This document shows positions 9,045 to 18,024 of a stretch of DNA of 64,000 nt, piece after piece (position 1 is the first letter of the stretch; every line of letters begins with the position of its first letter). The stretch is from positions 1 through 64,000 of the forward strand of contig JAQULP010000010.1 in assembly GCA_028718525.1 (NCBI GenBank). The letters are read 5' to 3'. Below the pieces are notes generated by a model. It saw only the letters and a program-made list of their open reading frames with translations, made no database searches and was not told the origin of the DNA. This stretch comes from Sulfuricurvum sp. GTDB taxonomy: Bacteria > Campylobacterota > Campylobacteria > Campylobacterales > Sulfurimonadaceae. A program made the position numbers and the translations under genes.

Positions 9045-10481
9045 CTAAGAGGAACAGCTTAATTGCATATTTTTGTAGCGGTTAGGGGTAGGGGCTGCAT
9101 AACGCTCAAAAGCTTCATGTTCGTCATACGGGGTTTGGGCCAAGGTCAACAGATCGTTGACCAGCGAAAAATGGCCTGTTTCAGCGGCATCGATGGCCTC
9201 TTGCAGAATATAGTTTTTAAGAACGTATTTGGGATTGACACGGAGCATTTTCCGATGGCGTTCCTCGGATGAGCGGGCAGTGCGCTCCAGACGGCTGTCG
9301 TATCTATCCAGCCATTCGTTGAGCTGATTCGGTGCAAGACTCAAGGCCAAGAGCGGTTCCCTGTTTTTATCATAGCGGCTTAGGGTTCTGAAAAAAGGGG
9401 TCATATCGATACGTCCGTTTTCCATAACCGTAAAGAGGGAACGAAACAGGTCGCTATCGTTTTCCTCCGCTGTTTCAAGCCCCAATTTCTCGCGCAGGCG
9501 TTCCATCAATCGGGCCGTAAAATACTCTTTGTATTGTTCCAGTTCTTGTTTGAGTTTCTCTTCGGGGATCAGCGGCGAAAGGGCATGGGCAAGACGTTCG
9601 AGATTCCAGTAGCCGATTCGGGGCTGGTTGTCGTAGCTGTAGCGCCCCTGGGTATCGGTATGGTTGCAGATGTAGCCGCTTTCAAACGTATCCATAAAAG
9701 CGAAGGGACCGTAATCGATGGTGAGACCTGCGGCGGACATGTTATCGGTATTCATAACCCCGTGGTTGAATCCGACAGATTGCCAAAGGGCAATGGTGTG
9801 CGCCGTCCGTTTGACGATTTCACCGAACATTTTACGATAAGGCTCTTCTTGAGCCGTAAATTGGGGGAACGATTCGTTGAGAAGAAAGTCGGCGAGGTTT
9901 TTAAGCTCTTTGTAGCGGCCGGTATGGAAAAAATATTCAAAACTGCCGAATCGGATCCATGAAAATGAGAGACGTAAGACGATAGCCCCTTTTTCCCATT
10001 TCTCCCGGGCGACATTTTCATCGGAGCTGATCAGGGCAAGAGCACGGCTGGTCGGAATGCCGAGAGCATGGATTGCTTCGCTCATCAAATATTCGCGGAT
10101 GGAGGAACGCAGGACGGCCCGGCCGTCCCCTTGACGGGAATAGAGGGTTTGCCCGGACCCTTTTAGCTGAAGGTTCCATCCGTTGATAGAACCGAGATTG
10201 ATGGCACGTCCGTCTCCTAAGCGCGGTACGTAATACCCGAATTGGTGTCCGGCATAACACATGGCGTAAGGGCGCGAACCTTCCAACCGGAGGGTTCCGT
10301 TGAGAAGGGATTCCCACTCCTGGGAACCGCATTGTAAAGGATCGAGTCCCAATGCTTCAGCGGCGTCGGGATTAAAACTGACCAGGGTAGGGTTTTTCAG
10401 GGGGGTGGGATCGATTTCGTGGTAAAAAACCGGATCGAGTGACAAATAGGGGGTCTCAAGGATAAGATTGGTTATTTTCAT
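9045..10481 (-). CDS. selO: SelO-family protein adenylyltransferase (YdiU/UPF0061)
   Basis: A 478-residue, full-length member of the SelO/YdiU pseudokinase family, which transfers AMP from ATP to Ser, Thr or Tyr of target proteins, often in redox-stress responses. Visible family signatures: YAMCYAGHQFGYYVPRLGDGR near residue 95-115, the LKGSGQTLYSRQGDGRAVLRSS-type nucleotide-binding segment that follows, and NTDNMSAAGLTIDYGPF with the metal-binding Asn/Asp residues near 245-260. The protein ends in Cys-Ser-Ser, the position where animal SelO carries selenocysteine and many bacteria carry cysteine. It follows the efflux operon on the same strand but is separated by a hairpin and has no clear ribosome site next to its ATG. 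Confidence 0.92.
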   Translation of the reverse strand: MKITNLILETPYLSLDPVFYHEIDPTPLKNPTLVSFNPDAAEALGLDPLQCGSQEWESLLNGTLRLEGSRPYAMCYAGHQFGYYVPRLGDGRAINLGSINGWNLQLKGSGQTLYSRQGDGRAVLRSSIREYLMSEAIHALGIPTSRALALISSDENVAREKWEKGAIVLRLSFSWIRFGSFEYFFHTGRYKELKNLADFLLNESFPQFTAQEEPYRKMFGEIVKRTAHTIALWQSVGFNHGVMNTDNMSAAGLTIDYGPFAFMDTFESGYICNHTDTQGRYSYDNQPRIGYWNLERLAHALSPLIPEEKLKQELEQYKEYFTARLMERLREKLGLETAEENDSDLFRSLFTVMENGRIDMTPFFRTLSRYDKNREPLLALSLAPNQLNEWLDRYDSRLERTARSSEERHRKMLRVNPKYVLKNYILQEAIDAAETGHFSLVNDLLTLAQTPYDEHEAFERYAAPTPNRYKNMQLSCSS

Positions 10482-10486
10482 AGAGA

Positions 10487-10511
10487 AGTTTTATCCTAAG
10501 AAGATAAAACT
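10487..10511 (-). promoter_or_regulatory. Hairpin in the selO leader
   Basis: AGTTTTATC (10487-10495) pairs with GATAAAACT (10503-10511), a 9-bp stem with a 7-base loop ending 5 bases before the selO ATG. The only ribosome-site-like run on the minus strand (TTAGGAT) lies in the loop and second arm. It could hide the start site or act as a weak terminator for the preceding operon; there is no T run after it. Confidence 0.4.
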
Positions 10512-10543
10512 CTTATGCAGGTTCGAAAAGAAGTTAAAAATTT

Positions 10544-12349
10544 TTAGGTATCCAATAGGAATTTTTTCTCGTCTCCCTCTTGACGCAGGCGGATATGGGT
10601 CGCTTTTCCGTTCGGGGTAATACCGTATTCCTGTTTTGTTTTCGGATCGATGAAGATAATTCTGTTTTTTCCGTTATGGATGCCGTGATGGGTAATGACC
10701 GCATGCAAATCCGCTTCGTAGAGCTTATCGAGTTCGTGCTGCAAAGCATGAAGCTCTTTTTCCGCTTCGGCAAGATTTTCCGAAAAGAGTTTGAGCGCTT
10801 CGGCTTCGGCTTTAAACTGTTGAATCCGTATCAAATCCGCTTTCATCGGTTCTTCACCATTTTTCTTCGTTTGAATGATGCGGTTTTGAATCTGTTTGAT
10901 GCGGGCCGTTTTATCTTTGAACGAAATTTGTTTGGCCAGAAACTCTTTACTCTGCTCTTGTATACGGGATGTTTTGGCTCGGATATTCATCTCATATTCG
11001 GCAATTTTTTCATGGTAGGTTTCAATCGAGTGGGGATCGATAATGAGTCTGTTTCCTTCCCCCTCAATGGTTTGGATCGTAATGGATTCGAGCGCCGTAA
11101 TACGGGCATTGGAATAGAGAATATCGATATGAACTTCGCGTGCGATAATCTCTCCTCCGACCATTTGTTTGATATGGACGGTATCGGCTTCGATTTTTCC
11201 GGTCTCTAAAATATCGATATTCGCATCTTTGGCTTTGAGATTTCCGCGGTGAAGATGGATGTTTGCCACTTCCGTGACATTGATCTGTGAATGGCGATGG
11301 GTTTGGGCTCCGATATTGACTTCGCATGCCTGAATTTTGGCATTTCCCCCGACGGTTCCGGTAACGTCAAGTTTTTGAACGTCGATATTGACCCCGACGC
11401 CGACGGCATCCTCGCTGGAGAGGTTTTGTTTGATTTTCAACGAGATGTCTTTGTCGTATCCGGTCTCAATCGAACCGGTTTTTTTGAAGCTTGCATTTTC
11501 AATCCGAAGCTCTTGAGAAATGGTAAATACCCCTTTTTTCCGTTCGACGAATCCTGAAACTTTGGCATAAAAACGGATACTGTCGCTGTTCTCTTCCGAG
11601 GTGATCGTGTTTTCATCGATCACGATATACGTAGCGTATTTGTGGCTGGGTTCAGGGACCTCGATGAATTTTCCGTCACAACCGCGTCCGTCACGCCCGT
11701 GTTTCGGAAAGATGTATTCCAAAATTAAATCCTCGGGCTGTATCCCTTCGATGAGGCTTTTGCTCTCTTTATCGAGTTTGTAGTGGAGTATGATCGAATC
11801 GTTTACCGGAGGGGTCGGGGGGAAAAATTCCCCGATGGGGAGGCGATAAGGCTCTTTTAGCGGACCCTCTTTTTGAATTTTTAGGAGAAGACGGTTGATC
11901 TGTTTATCCAAATCCTGATCGTAGAGGCCGATTAGAAGGCCGTGTCGCAGCTGTTTACGGGTAATAGCCTCTTTTATCCATACTTGGATCCCCTTTTTCA
12001 GGGGGATACTGGAGTTAGGGTCAATGATCGCGACCGCTTTGCTTTTGTATTTATCGGTCGCAATGGTAAAACGGAGGTCAAGGAGGGGATGAGGTTGCAA
12101 GGGACGGATTCGGATCTGGTACTCTTGGCGTAGGGTGAAGATTTTGGACCGGAGCTCGGTTTCGGTAGTGTAGTCCAAGATATTGTTCCCTTGGACGAGT
12201 TGCCACTCTTCATCGACCGTCCCTTTATAAAAGGTTTCGTAGGAGAGAAGATCAAAATCGAGTCCATCCGCTGAAATACCCCTATCATTCGCGGCCTGCA
12301 ATAGATCGTTCATAATATTTTCAGATGTTTTAATGATAGGGGTAAACAT
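10544..12349 (-). CDS. FapA/DUF342 family protein, last gene of the efflux operon
   Basis: A 601-residue protein of the FapA (DUF342) family. The middle (about 215-400) carries the typical beta-helix-like part with phrases such as GRDGRGCDGKF, SGFVERKKGVF and GGEIIAREVHI. Residues about 420-550 form a long charged coiled coil with many Lys, Glu and Gln. No signal peptide or membrane helix is visible, so it should be cytoplasmic. FapA in Vibrio has been linked to flagellar assembly and polar protein placement; for this copy the function is unknown. Its ATG is 2 bases after the stop of the RND C-terminal half, so it is almost certainly co-transcribed with the pump. A paralog lies at 54418-56319. 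Confidence 0.8.
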   Translation of the reverse strand: MFTPIIKTSENIMNDLLQAANDRGISADGLDFDLLSYETFYKGTVDEEWQLVQGNNILDYTTETELRSKIFTLRQEYQIRIRPLQPHPLLDLRFTIATDKYKSKAVAIIDPNSSIPLKKGIQVWIKEAITRKQLRHGLLIGLYDQDLDKQINRLLLKIQKEGPLKEPYRLPIGEFFPPTPPVNDSIILHYKLDKESKSLIEGIQPEDLILEYIFPKHGRDGRGCDGKFIEVPEPSHKYATYIVIDENTITSEENSDSIRFYAKVSGFVERKKGVFTISQELRIENASFKKTGSIETGYDKDISLKIKQNLSSEDAVGVGVNIDVQKLDVTGTVGGNAKIQACEVNIGAQTHRHSQINVTEVANIHLHRGNLKAKDANIDILETGKIEADTVHIKQMVGGEIIAREVHIDILYSNARITALESITIQTIEGEGNRLIIDPHSIETYHEKIAEYEMNIRAKTSRIQEQSKEFLAKQISFKDKTARIKQIQNRIIQTKKNGEEPMKADLIRIQQFKAEAEALKLFSENLAEAEKELHALQHELDKLYEADLHAVITHHGIHNGKNRIIFIDPKTKQEYGITPNGKATHIRLRQEGDEKKFLLDT

Positions 12350-12351
12350 GA

Positions 12352-14061
12352 TTAAGGCTCCATAATTGATACTGCCTTGCGCTCATGGAAATTAAAATGG
12401 CGTTCCAGCTCGGAATTATCTAACAGAACGGGTACCACGATAAGCGAAGCGATGACTGCCGCTATTGTACCAAAAATTAACGAGACTCCGAGCCCTCCGA
12501 AAACAGCATCGCTGGCAAGAAGGGTTGAAGCGAGGATAATGGCCGCTGCGGTGAGGAAAATCGGCTTGGCACGGGTAGCCGTTGCGTAGGCGATTGCCTC
12601 TTTTTTATGCATCCCTTTGTCTACCATTAACGATTTGGTAAAATCGATCAAGAGCAAAGAGTTGCGGGAACTGATACCGATAAGGGCGATAAATCCGATT
12701 AGCGATGTAGCTGTCAGAAAGAAGGTATCTGCCGTAAACATATCCATAATCCAATGCCCGAAGATAACCCCGATAATCGAGAGGAAACTGCCCAATAAAA
12801 CAATTCCGCTGAGGATGAAACTCTTGTAATAGACAACCATCAATAAGAAGATCAAAATCAAAGCCGCGATGAAAGCTCCCCCCAGATCGACAAACGTATC
12901 CAGGGTCACTTTCATCTCGCCGTCCCACTTGAGTGCGTACATCTGTTTTGTTTTTTTATCGCTCAGCTCAAGGTTGAACAATCCGGTTTTGGTAATCTCA
13001 TATTCGTCGCCGAAGGTATTGATAATGGTGTTTCGGGCATCCATCAACGGATATACCTGGGAAACCATATCGGTTTCGGCCAGAACGTTGGCCATTTGAT
13101 GAAGGTCTTTGGACATAATCATCGGATTGGATTTGACCGGAACGATATCGACTACTTCGGTAATGGGGACCATCATTCCCATTTGATTCATCAATTTCAG
13201 ACCGGAGAGTTTGAGTTCGATTGCCGATTGGGTGCGTGCGTCAAATTTTTTCCCTTCCGGCGTCAAGGTGAGGAAAATAGGGATCTGATCGGTCGCATTC
13301 TGCGAATTTTTGACCGCGACTCCCATCCCTTCAAACGCGAGATAGAGGATATCGTTAACCTGTTTGACGTTTAGGGCGGATTTGGAAATTTTATCGGTGT
13401 TGACCCGAACTTCGAATTTATCGTAGATCTCATCTTGCATAACATCGATATCAACCAGCCCCTCGGTTTTTTTAAAAACCCCTTCAATACGGTTGCTCAA
13501 ATGACGGATACCCTCTGCATTGCTTCCGTAGACTTCAGCCACGACCGCCGCCATTGTCGGAGGGCCGGCAGGGGGTTCGATAAATTTGATGTTGGTTTGC
13601 GGATAGATGTTTCCGCACTCTTTGAGAACCACGGGGCGAAGCCGTTGCACCATCATATATGAGGGCTCTTCACGATGATGTTTTTTGGTGAGATTAATGA
13701 CCACTTCGGAAACATTTTCGGCATTTTTAAAATTGGAGCCTTTGATCAAACCGGCAAAATCCAAAGGGGAACCGGCACCTAAAAAGACTTCGGTATCCAG
13801 CGCTTCGTGTTCGTGCTGCAAAATTCCGACTACGCATTCGCTCACCCGACGGGTCTGTTCGATGGAACTGCCGTTAGGCAAGTCGATATAGATATTATAG
13901 GTATCGTTGTTTTTTCCCGGAAGCATTTTTGCCAAAACAATTTTGGTCGGTATTAACCCTACCGCCAGGATAAAGGCAATCAGCGTCCCGAGCAAAACGA
14001 CTCTTTTTTTAGAAGGGTGATTTAAAATCCCCAATAAATAATTTTCAAATTTTTTGTACAT
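12352..14061 (-). CDS. RND efflux permease, C-terminal half (separate gene)
   Basis: A 569-residue protein equal to the second half of an AcrB/CusA-type RND permease. It starts with a membrane helix (about 18-42, equivalent to TM7), then a large periplasmic porter part (IYIDLPNGSSIEQTRR; FIEPPAGPPTMAAV), then five helices from about 395 onward. The fourth-from-last region reads LIGISSRNSLLLIDF, so an Arg sits where AcrB has its proton-relay Lys (K940, TM10). Its ATG overlaps the stop of the N-terminal half as TAATG, so translation is coupled. The two products must associate to rebuild a 12-helix permease. The substrate is not deducible. Confidence 0.87.
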   Translation of the reverse strand: MYKKFENYLLGILNHPSKKRVVLLGTLIAFILAVGLIPTKIVLAKMLPGKNNDTYNIYIDLPNGSSIEQTRRVSECVVGILQHEHEALDTEVFLGAGSPLDFAGLIKGSNFKNAENVSEVVINLTKKHHREEPSYMMVQRLRPVVLKECGNIYPQTNIKFIEPPAGPPTMAAVVAEVYGSNAEGIRHLSNRIEGVFKKTEGLVDIDVMQDEIYDKFEVRVNTDKISKSALNVKQVNDILYLAFEGMGVAVKNSQNATDQIPIFLTLTPEGKKFDARTQSAIELKLSGLKLMNQMGMMVPITEVVDIVPVKSNPMIMSKDLHQMANVLAETDMVSQVYPLMDARNTIINTFGDEYEITKTGLFNLELSDKKTKQMYALKWDGEMKVTLDTFVDLGGAFIAALILIFLLMVVYYKSFILSGIVLLGSFLSIIGVIFGHWIMDMFTADTFFLTATSLIGFIALIGISSRNSLLLIDFTKSLMVDKGMHKKEAIAYATATRAKPIFLTAAAIILASTLLASDAVFGGLGVSLIFGTIAAVIASLIVVPVLLDNSELERHFNFHERKAVSIMEP

Positions 14062-15650
14062 TAGTGTTTGTCTCCGTGGTGGTCGGGTTTTTTAAGGAGT
14101 CGTACCGCCAGATACGGGGTAAAAATATAGGCAACAAACAGTGAAGCGACGAGGGCGACAGGGACGTTAGCCGGGATAGGTTTCATGAATTGTCCCATCA
14201 TCTGACCGACAAACGCCATCGGGACCATCGTGAGGATAATCGCCAGTGTCGCGATATTGGTCGGTGCGCCTATCTCATCGGTTGCTTCAACCATCAGTTC
14301 ATCAAAATCTCTATCGTGTTCACTCGGTGCGTGCAAATGGCGATGGATATTTTCTATAACGATGATCGCGGCATCGACCAGCAGTCCAAGACTCAGCAAG
14401 AAGGCAAAGAGGGTGATCCGGTTGATGGTTTGGCCCGTTAGATACGCGATAAAGAGGGTAATCGCCAAAATAGCCGGAACGGTAAAGGTGACGATGAGCG
14501 ATTCTCTCCACCCTAAAACGAAGACGAGCAAAATAGCGATAATAACGATGGAGAGGAGGAGATGGAATACCAGTTCATTAACCGCTTCATTGGCCCGTTC
14601 ACCGTCATTTCGGGTAATAACGTAGCTGATCCCCTCGCTCTTCATCTGCTCTTTGTATTTTGCCAGCTCTTCTTTGACGGCATCGGCGATGATAACCGCA
14701 TTGGTCCCTTGAAGTTTGGAAACGGTCAGGGTGATTTGATCTTTCAACGGCGAAAATTTGCCGGTTTCATCTTTGACACTGACTAAGGCCGATTTGAAAT
14801 TTTGGATATCGCTGCCGGCGCTGATTGTCGCCACATCGCGCAGATAAATAGCGGAGCCGCCGTATTGGGCAACAATGATATTGCCGACGTCTTCGATACT
14901 TTCGATGGCGTTACGTACACCGATCATGACGATTTCGTTCTCTTTGGTTTTCCCTTTGATCTCCGGTACGTTATAGGCCAGCGACTGGGTTGCCTGAACG
15001 ATCTGTCCCAACGAGAGGTTGTATCCGGAGAGGCGGTTCATATCGACCAATACGTTGTACTGATGCTTTTTTGCCCCTTTGATATCGGTTACCGCAACAT
15101 TGGGCAGTCCGTTGATATGGTGTTGTATCTCTTTGACATGATCGTAAAGGAGCGTCGGGTCCATGTCGGGATTATTGGAATAAAAAGCGACCGATACGAT
15201 AGGGATATCGACGTCGATGTCGAGGGGTTTGATGATCGGCTGCATGGCCCCTTTTGGGAGGATGCTCATGTTCTGCATAATTTTGTCGTAGATTTTGAGG
15301 TTGGAATCCTCTTTGGCCTCACCGATAAAAAAAGCGGCATTGAGTACGGCGACGTTATCCATGGCCATGCCGTAAATATGCTCTATCCCTTTAACCTCTT
15401 TGAGTTTGCGTTCCAGCGGTTTGACGATGACGTTTTCGACTTCAGCGGCAGTTGCACCGGGGAGGGCGATAATGACGGTTGATCCGCTGACGACCATTTG
15501 AGGATTCTCTTCGCGGGGCATAAGCATCAGGGCCATATACCCGATTGCCAGGAGAAAAATTCCTAAAATCGGGGTCAAAGGGTTACGCAAAAAACCTTTT
15601 GCGAGCTTTCCGGCAGAGTCTTTCGGCACATAGGAGTGGGGAATATGCAT
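14061..15650 (-). CDS. RND efflux permease, N-terminal half (separate gene)
   Basis: A 529-residue protein equal to the first half of an RND permease: TM1 at about 28-46, a periplasmic loop with GATAAEVENVIVKPLE near 85-100, then TM2-TM6 (about 345-515). The TM4 motif is LLVDAAIIVIENI with Asp426. It has a single Asp as in heavy-metal pumps of the CusA type, where drug pumps have two. The coding sequence stops after TM6 with a His-rich tail (KKPDHHGDKH), exactly where the linker to TM7 would be, and the second half follows in a new frame with its own ATG. It follows the adaptor gene by 8 bases and has an AGGAGT-like ribosome site. Confidence 0.87.
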   Translation of the reverse strand: MHIPHSYVPKDSAGKLAKGFLRNPLTPILGIFLLAIGYMALMLMPREENPQMVVSGSTVIIALPGATAAEVENVIVKPLERKLKEVKGIEHIYGMAMDNVAVLNAAFFIGEAKEDSNLKIYDKIMQNMSILPKGAMQPIIKPLDIDVDIPIVSVAFYSNNPDMDPTLLYDHVKEIQHHINGLPNVAVTDIKGAKKHQYNVLVDMNRLSGYNLSLGQIVQATQSLAYNVPEIKGKTKENEIVMIGVRNAIESIEDVGNIIVAQYGGSAIYLRDVATISAGSDIQNFKSALVSVKDETGKFSPLKDQITLTVSKLQGTNAVIIADAVKEELAKYKEQMKSEGISYVITRNDGERANEAVNELVFHLLLSIVIIAILLVFVLGWRESLIVTFTVPAILAITLFIAYLTGQTINRITLFAFLLSLGLLVDAAIIVIENIHRHLHAPSEHDRDFDELMVEATDEIGAPTNIATLAIILTMVPMAFVGQMMGQFMKPIPANVPVALVASLFVAYIFTPYLAVRLLKKPDHHGDKH

Positions 15651-15658
15651 TGTAACTC

Positions 15659-16447
15659 CTATTCGATTTCAACGGTAGCGTACATTCCGGGATAAACGGT
15701 TTGTCTGGCGTTGAACGATACTTTAATCTTAAAGGTATGGGTCATCGGATTGGAACTGGGGACGATGGAACTGACCCTTCCGATTCCGTTAAATCCGACT
15801 GATGGGACGGAAACTTTGATGGCTCTCCCGACCGGGGTGAGTTTAAGATTGTTTTCGGCCACTTCAACTTCAATTTTAAGGGCATTTAAATCGGAAAGGA
15901 CAATAGCGGGCATCCCCGGCATGGCCATTTCACCTACTTTAATGTTTTTGGCAACGACAACCCCGTTGTTCGGTGCCGTAATGCGAAGATAGTTGTACTG
16001 GTTGTTTACCTCTTTGAGGCGGGCTTTAGCCTGATTAACCTGACGCTCTCCGATCAGGATCATGTTTTGAAGGTTCTTTTTGGAAAGTTCGAGATTTTCT
16101 ACTTCAAATTTGGAGACCATGTCTTGTTGGAGGAGACGTTTGTTCCGTTCAAGATTCAATTCCAGATTGGCGTACTGATTTTGGTACATTTGCAAGGAGA
16201 GCTCCGCTTGGGAAATACCGAGCTCTACCTGGGTTTTGGCCGAATCGATCTCTTTGGAATCGATGGTATAAAGGATGTCCCCTTTGCGGACACGTGAACC
16301 TTCAGACACATTAACAGCGGTAACAAACCCCATATTCCGGCTGGTAATCATTTTTTGGTTATCGCTGATAACGGTTCCTGAGAGGACGAGTCCGGCTGCA
16401 CTGAGGGTGGCGGATAAGGCGAGTGAGGTAATCCAAAATTTCATCAT
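15659..16447 (-). CDS. Periplasmic adaptor (membrane fusion) protein of the RND pump
   Basis: A 262-residue HlyD/AcrA-type adaptor. It has an N-terminal signal or anchor helix (1-25), a first lipoyl half (GFVTAVNVSEGSRVRKGDILYTIDS, about 39-63, only part quoted in function), an alpha-helical hairpin (about 68-150), the second lipoyl half (LRITAPNNGVVVAKNIKVGE) and a beta-barrel ending at VYPGMYATVEIE. It is shorter than usual because it stops after the barrel and lacks the membrane-proximal domain. Its ATG overlaps the tolC-like stop by 4 bases (ATGA), indicating coupling. It should link the split RND permease with the outer-membrane channel. Confidence 0.9.
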   Translation of the reverse strand: MMKFWITSLALSATLSAAGLVLSGTVISDNQKMITSRNMGFVTAVNVSEGSRVRKGDILYTIDSKEIDSAKTQVELGISQAELSLQMYQNQYANLELNLERNKRLLQQDMVSKFEVENLELSKKNLQNMILIGERQVNQAKARLKEVNNQYNYLRITAPNNGVVVAKNIKVGEMAMPGMPAIVLSDLNALKIEVEVAENNLKLTPVGRAIKVSVPSVGFNGIGRVSSIVPSSNPMTHTFKIKVSFNARQTVYPGMYATVEIE

Positions 16448-17820
16448 TTAACTCCGTTACTAAGTTTTTCGAGGGCAAAAAGGCGCTCGTTACGTTGATT
16501 TTTGACCATTTGAAGCTTTAATACTTTTTCGATCTGCTGGGACTGTTTGATAATGACATCCGACATGGATGCGAGATGTTCGCGGTAACGACCTTCGTAG
16601 TTTTGATAAATCTGGTCAGCCAGTTCCAACTCTTTTTCGAGACTTTTGACTTGTCCGTTCAAACTTTCCACTTCGGTAGAGATTTTATCATACTGAAGCG
16701 CTATCCCTTTTTTCGCAAGTTCGATTTGGGTGGATGTTTTCAGTTTTTCGATACGGGCTTTTTCCAGATTGTTTCCATCGATACCGCCGTTAAAAAGGTT
16801 CCAGCTCAATCGGGCTCCGACCGTATAGCTTTTATGGTCGTTGAGATTGGTTAAAAACGTATTGTCGGCAGTACTCACTTCCGCAAACGCTCCGATTTGA
16901 GGGAGAAACGGCGCATAGGCGACATCTACCATTTTTTCTCGGATTTCGAGCCCCTGAGACGCTTTTTTCAAATCGATGTTGTTCTCAAGGACGGTAGATT
17001 CGTTCAGCGTAGAGAGGGGATAGTCGGTCGCGGGAAGTTCGATTTCAGCCACTTTTTCATTCAACAAAAAACTGAGGTAATGGTAAAGGAGTTTTTGATT
17101 CATCTCCAACTCGCTGATGCTTCGTTCGACGTTGGCCTTACGTGCTTCTACTTCGAGAAGATCGACTTTTTTGGCATACCCTTCCTGGATCATGGTTTGT
17201 GTCGTATGTTCCAGGGTAGAGATATTGCGATGGATGGTTTTCATGTGGTCGATAGAGTGTTGGAGGAGGGCCATGTCGTAGTAGCTTTTACGCAATTCGT
17301 ACCGTTTTTCGGTTTTCATTTGCTCCGCATCAAGTTTTTTGATTTGCTCCATCCGTTCACTGATATTGCCGTAGGCTCCAAGTTTCCCTCCGGTATAGAG
17401 GGGTGCCATATAGGTGAGTTTGCTTTGGAAATAGTTTTGAGCCGCCGGATAATTGAGATTTTTAGGTTGAGTCGCAAGCAGTTGTTGTGCATTTCCCGGT
17501 AAACCACTCATTTGTCCTAAAAACTCATCAAAACCAAAGTCATTAAAATTGGCTTCGCGTGAGCTGAGTTTAAATCCGAATACGTTTCCGGCATCATCCG
17601 AACGCATGACGTTTTGGGTAAAGTCGAGAGAACCGAAATTATATCCTTTGGCGGCGGCGGTATCGTTTGCGGCACTTTGGATATCGAGGTTTGCGGTTTT
17701 GATTTCAAGATTGTTATGTTCTAAAATTTCAAGCGCAGAGGGGAGCGAAAGCCCCGTTCCCCAGAGATGGCATGAACCGATCAGCAGGGATGCGCACAAG
17801 GCACGAGAAAGGGATGTCAT
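16444..17820 (-). CDS. TolC-like outer-membrane efflux channel
   Basis: A 458-residue outer membrane efflux protein (OEP family) when started at the ATG at 17820. An in-frame open region continues back to 17859, but the AGGA at 17829-17832 is 8 bases before 17820, and from there a normal signal peptide begins (MTSLSRALCASLLIG), so 17820 is preferred. The mature part has two repeats of long helical hairpins, as in TolC: LSLPSALEILEHNNLEIKT at the start, KLTYMAPLYTGGKLGAYG and LSWNLFNGGIDGNNLEKARIE as the two beta/equatorial motifs. It is the first gene of the efflux operon, followed by adaptor, permease halves and FapA-like gene. Confidence 0.9.
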   Translation of the reverse strand: MTSLSRALCASLLIGSCHLWGTGLSLPSALEILEHNNLEIKTANLDIQSAANDTAAAKGYNFGSLDFTQNVMRSDDAGNVFGFKLSSREANFNDFGFDEFLGQMSGLPGNAQQLLATQPKNLNYPAAQNYFQSKLTYMAPLYTGGKLGAYGNISERMEQIKKLDAEQMKTEKRYELRKSYYDMALLQHSIDHMKTIHRNISTLEHTTQTMIQEGYAKKVDLLEVEARKANVERSISELEMNQKLLYHYLSFLLNEKVAEIELPATDYPLSTLNESTVLENNIDLKKASQGLEIREKMVDVAYAPFLPQIGAFAEVSTADNTFLTNLNDHKSYTVGARLSWNLFNGGIDGNNLEKARIEKLKTSTQIELAKKGIALQYDKISTEVESLNGQVKSLEKELELADQIYQNYEGRYREHLASMSDVIIKQSQQIEKVLKLQMVKNQRNERLFALEKLSNGVK

Positions 17821-17831
17821 CAACATAATCC

Positions 17832-17851
17832 TTTGTGATTTATTTGTGATT
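17832..17851. repeat. Tandem TTTGTGATT pair in the efflux leader
   Basis: TTTGTGATT occurs at 17832-17840 and again at 17843-17851, a spacing of 11 bases or about one helical turn. The pair overlaps the -10 box and leader of the efflux operon, so it may be a second protein-binding site. It could also be chance in AT-rich DNA. Confidence 0.35.
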
Positions 17852-17880
17852 ATAATCAAATGTATAAGTTATATTATACA
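17849..17880 (-). promoter_or_regulatory. Efflux operon promoter with operator-like palindrome
   Basis: On the minus strand TATAAT lies at 17854-17849, about 30 bases before the tolC-like ATG. TGTATAA (17861-17867) and TTATACA (17874-17880) form a perfect inverted repeat with a 6-base spacer that covers the spacer/-35 zone of this promoter. From memory, the CmeR repressor of Campylobacter cmeABC binds a similar TGTA...TACA palindrome. This suggests a TetR-type repressor; none is encoded nearby. Confidence 0.55.
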
Positions 17881-18024
17881 CATTTACCTGTTTATTAGAA
17901 CTAAAAAGCCTTATTATCAAAGGCTCTGAACGGTCAAGATTGTACCATAAGTTACATCGGGTTTGAAATTCGACGCGGTTTCGGGTAAAATTCGGACAAA
18001 TAAAAGACAGACAAAGGTTTCCTG

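Noticed and set aside
12352-15650. Split RND gene as a pseudogene by frameshift
   Set aside because: Both halves are full, the junction is at a domain border, and the second half has its own coupled ATG. A sequencing error cannot be fully excluded.
16444-17820. TolC-like channel as the exporter of the RTX adhesin
   Set aside because: It is 11 kb away, on the other strand and coupled to the RND adaptor and permease genes; no type I ABC exporter is present.
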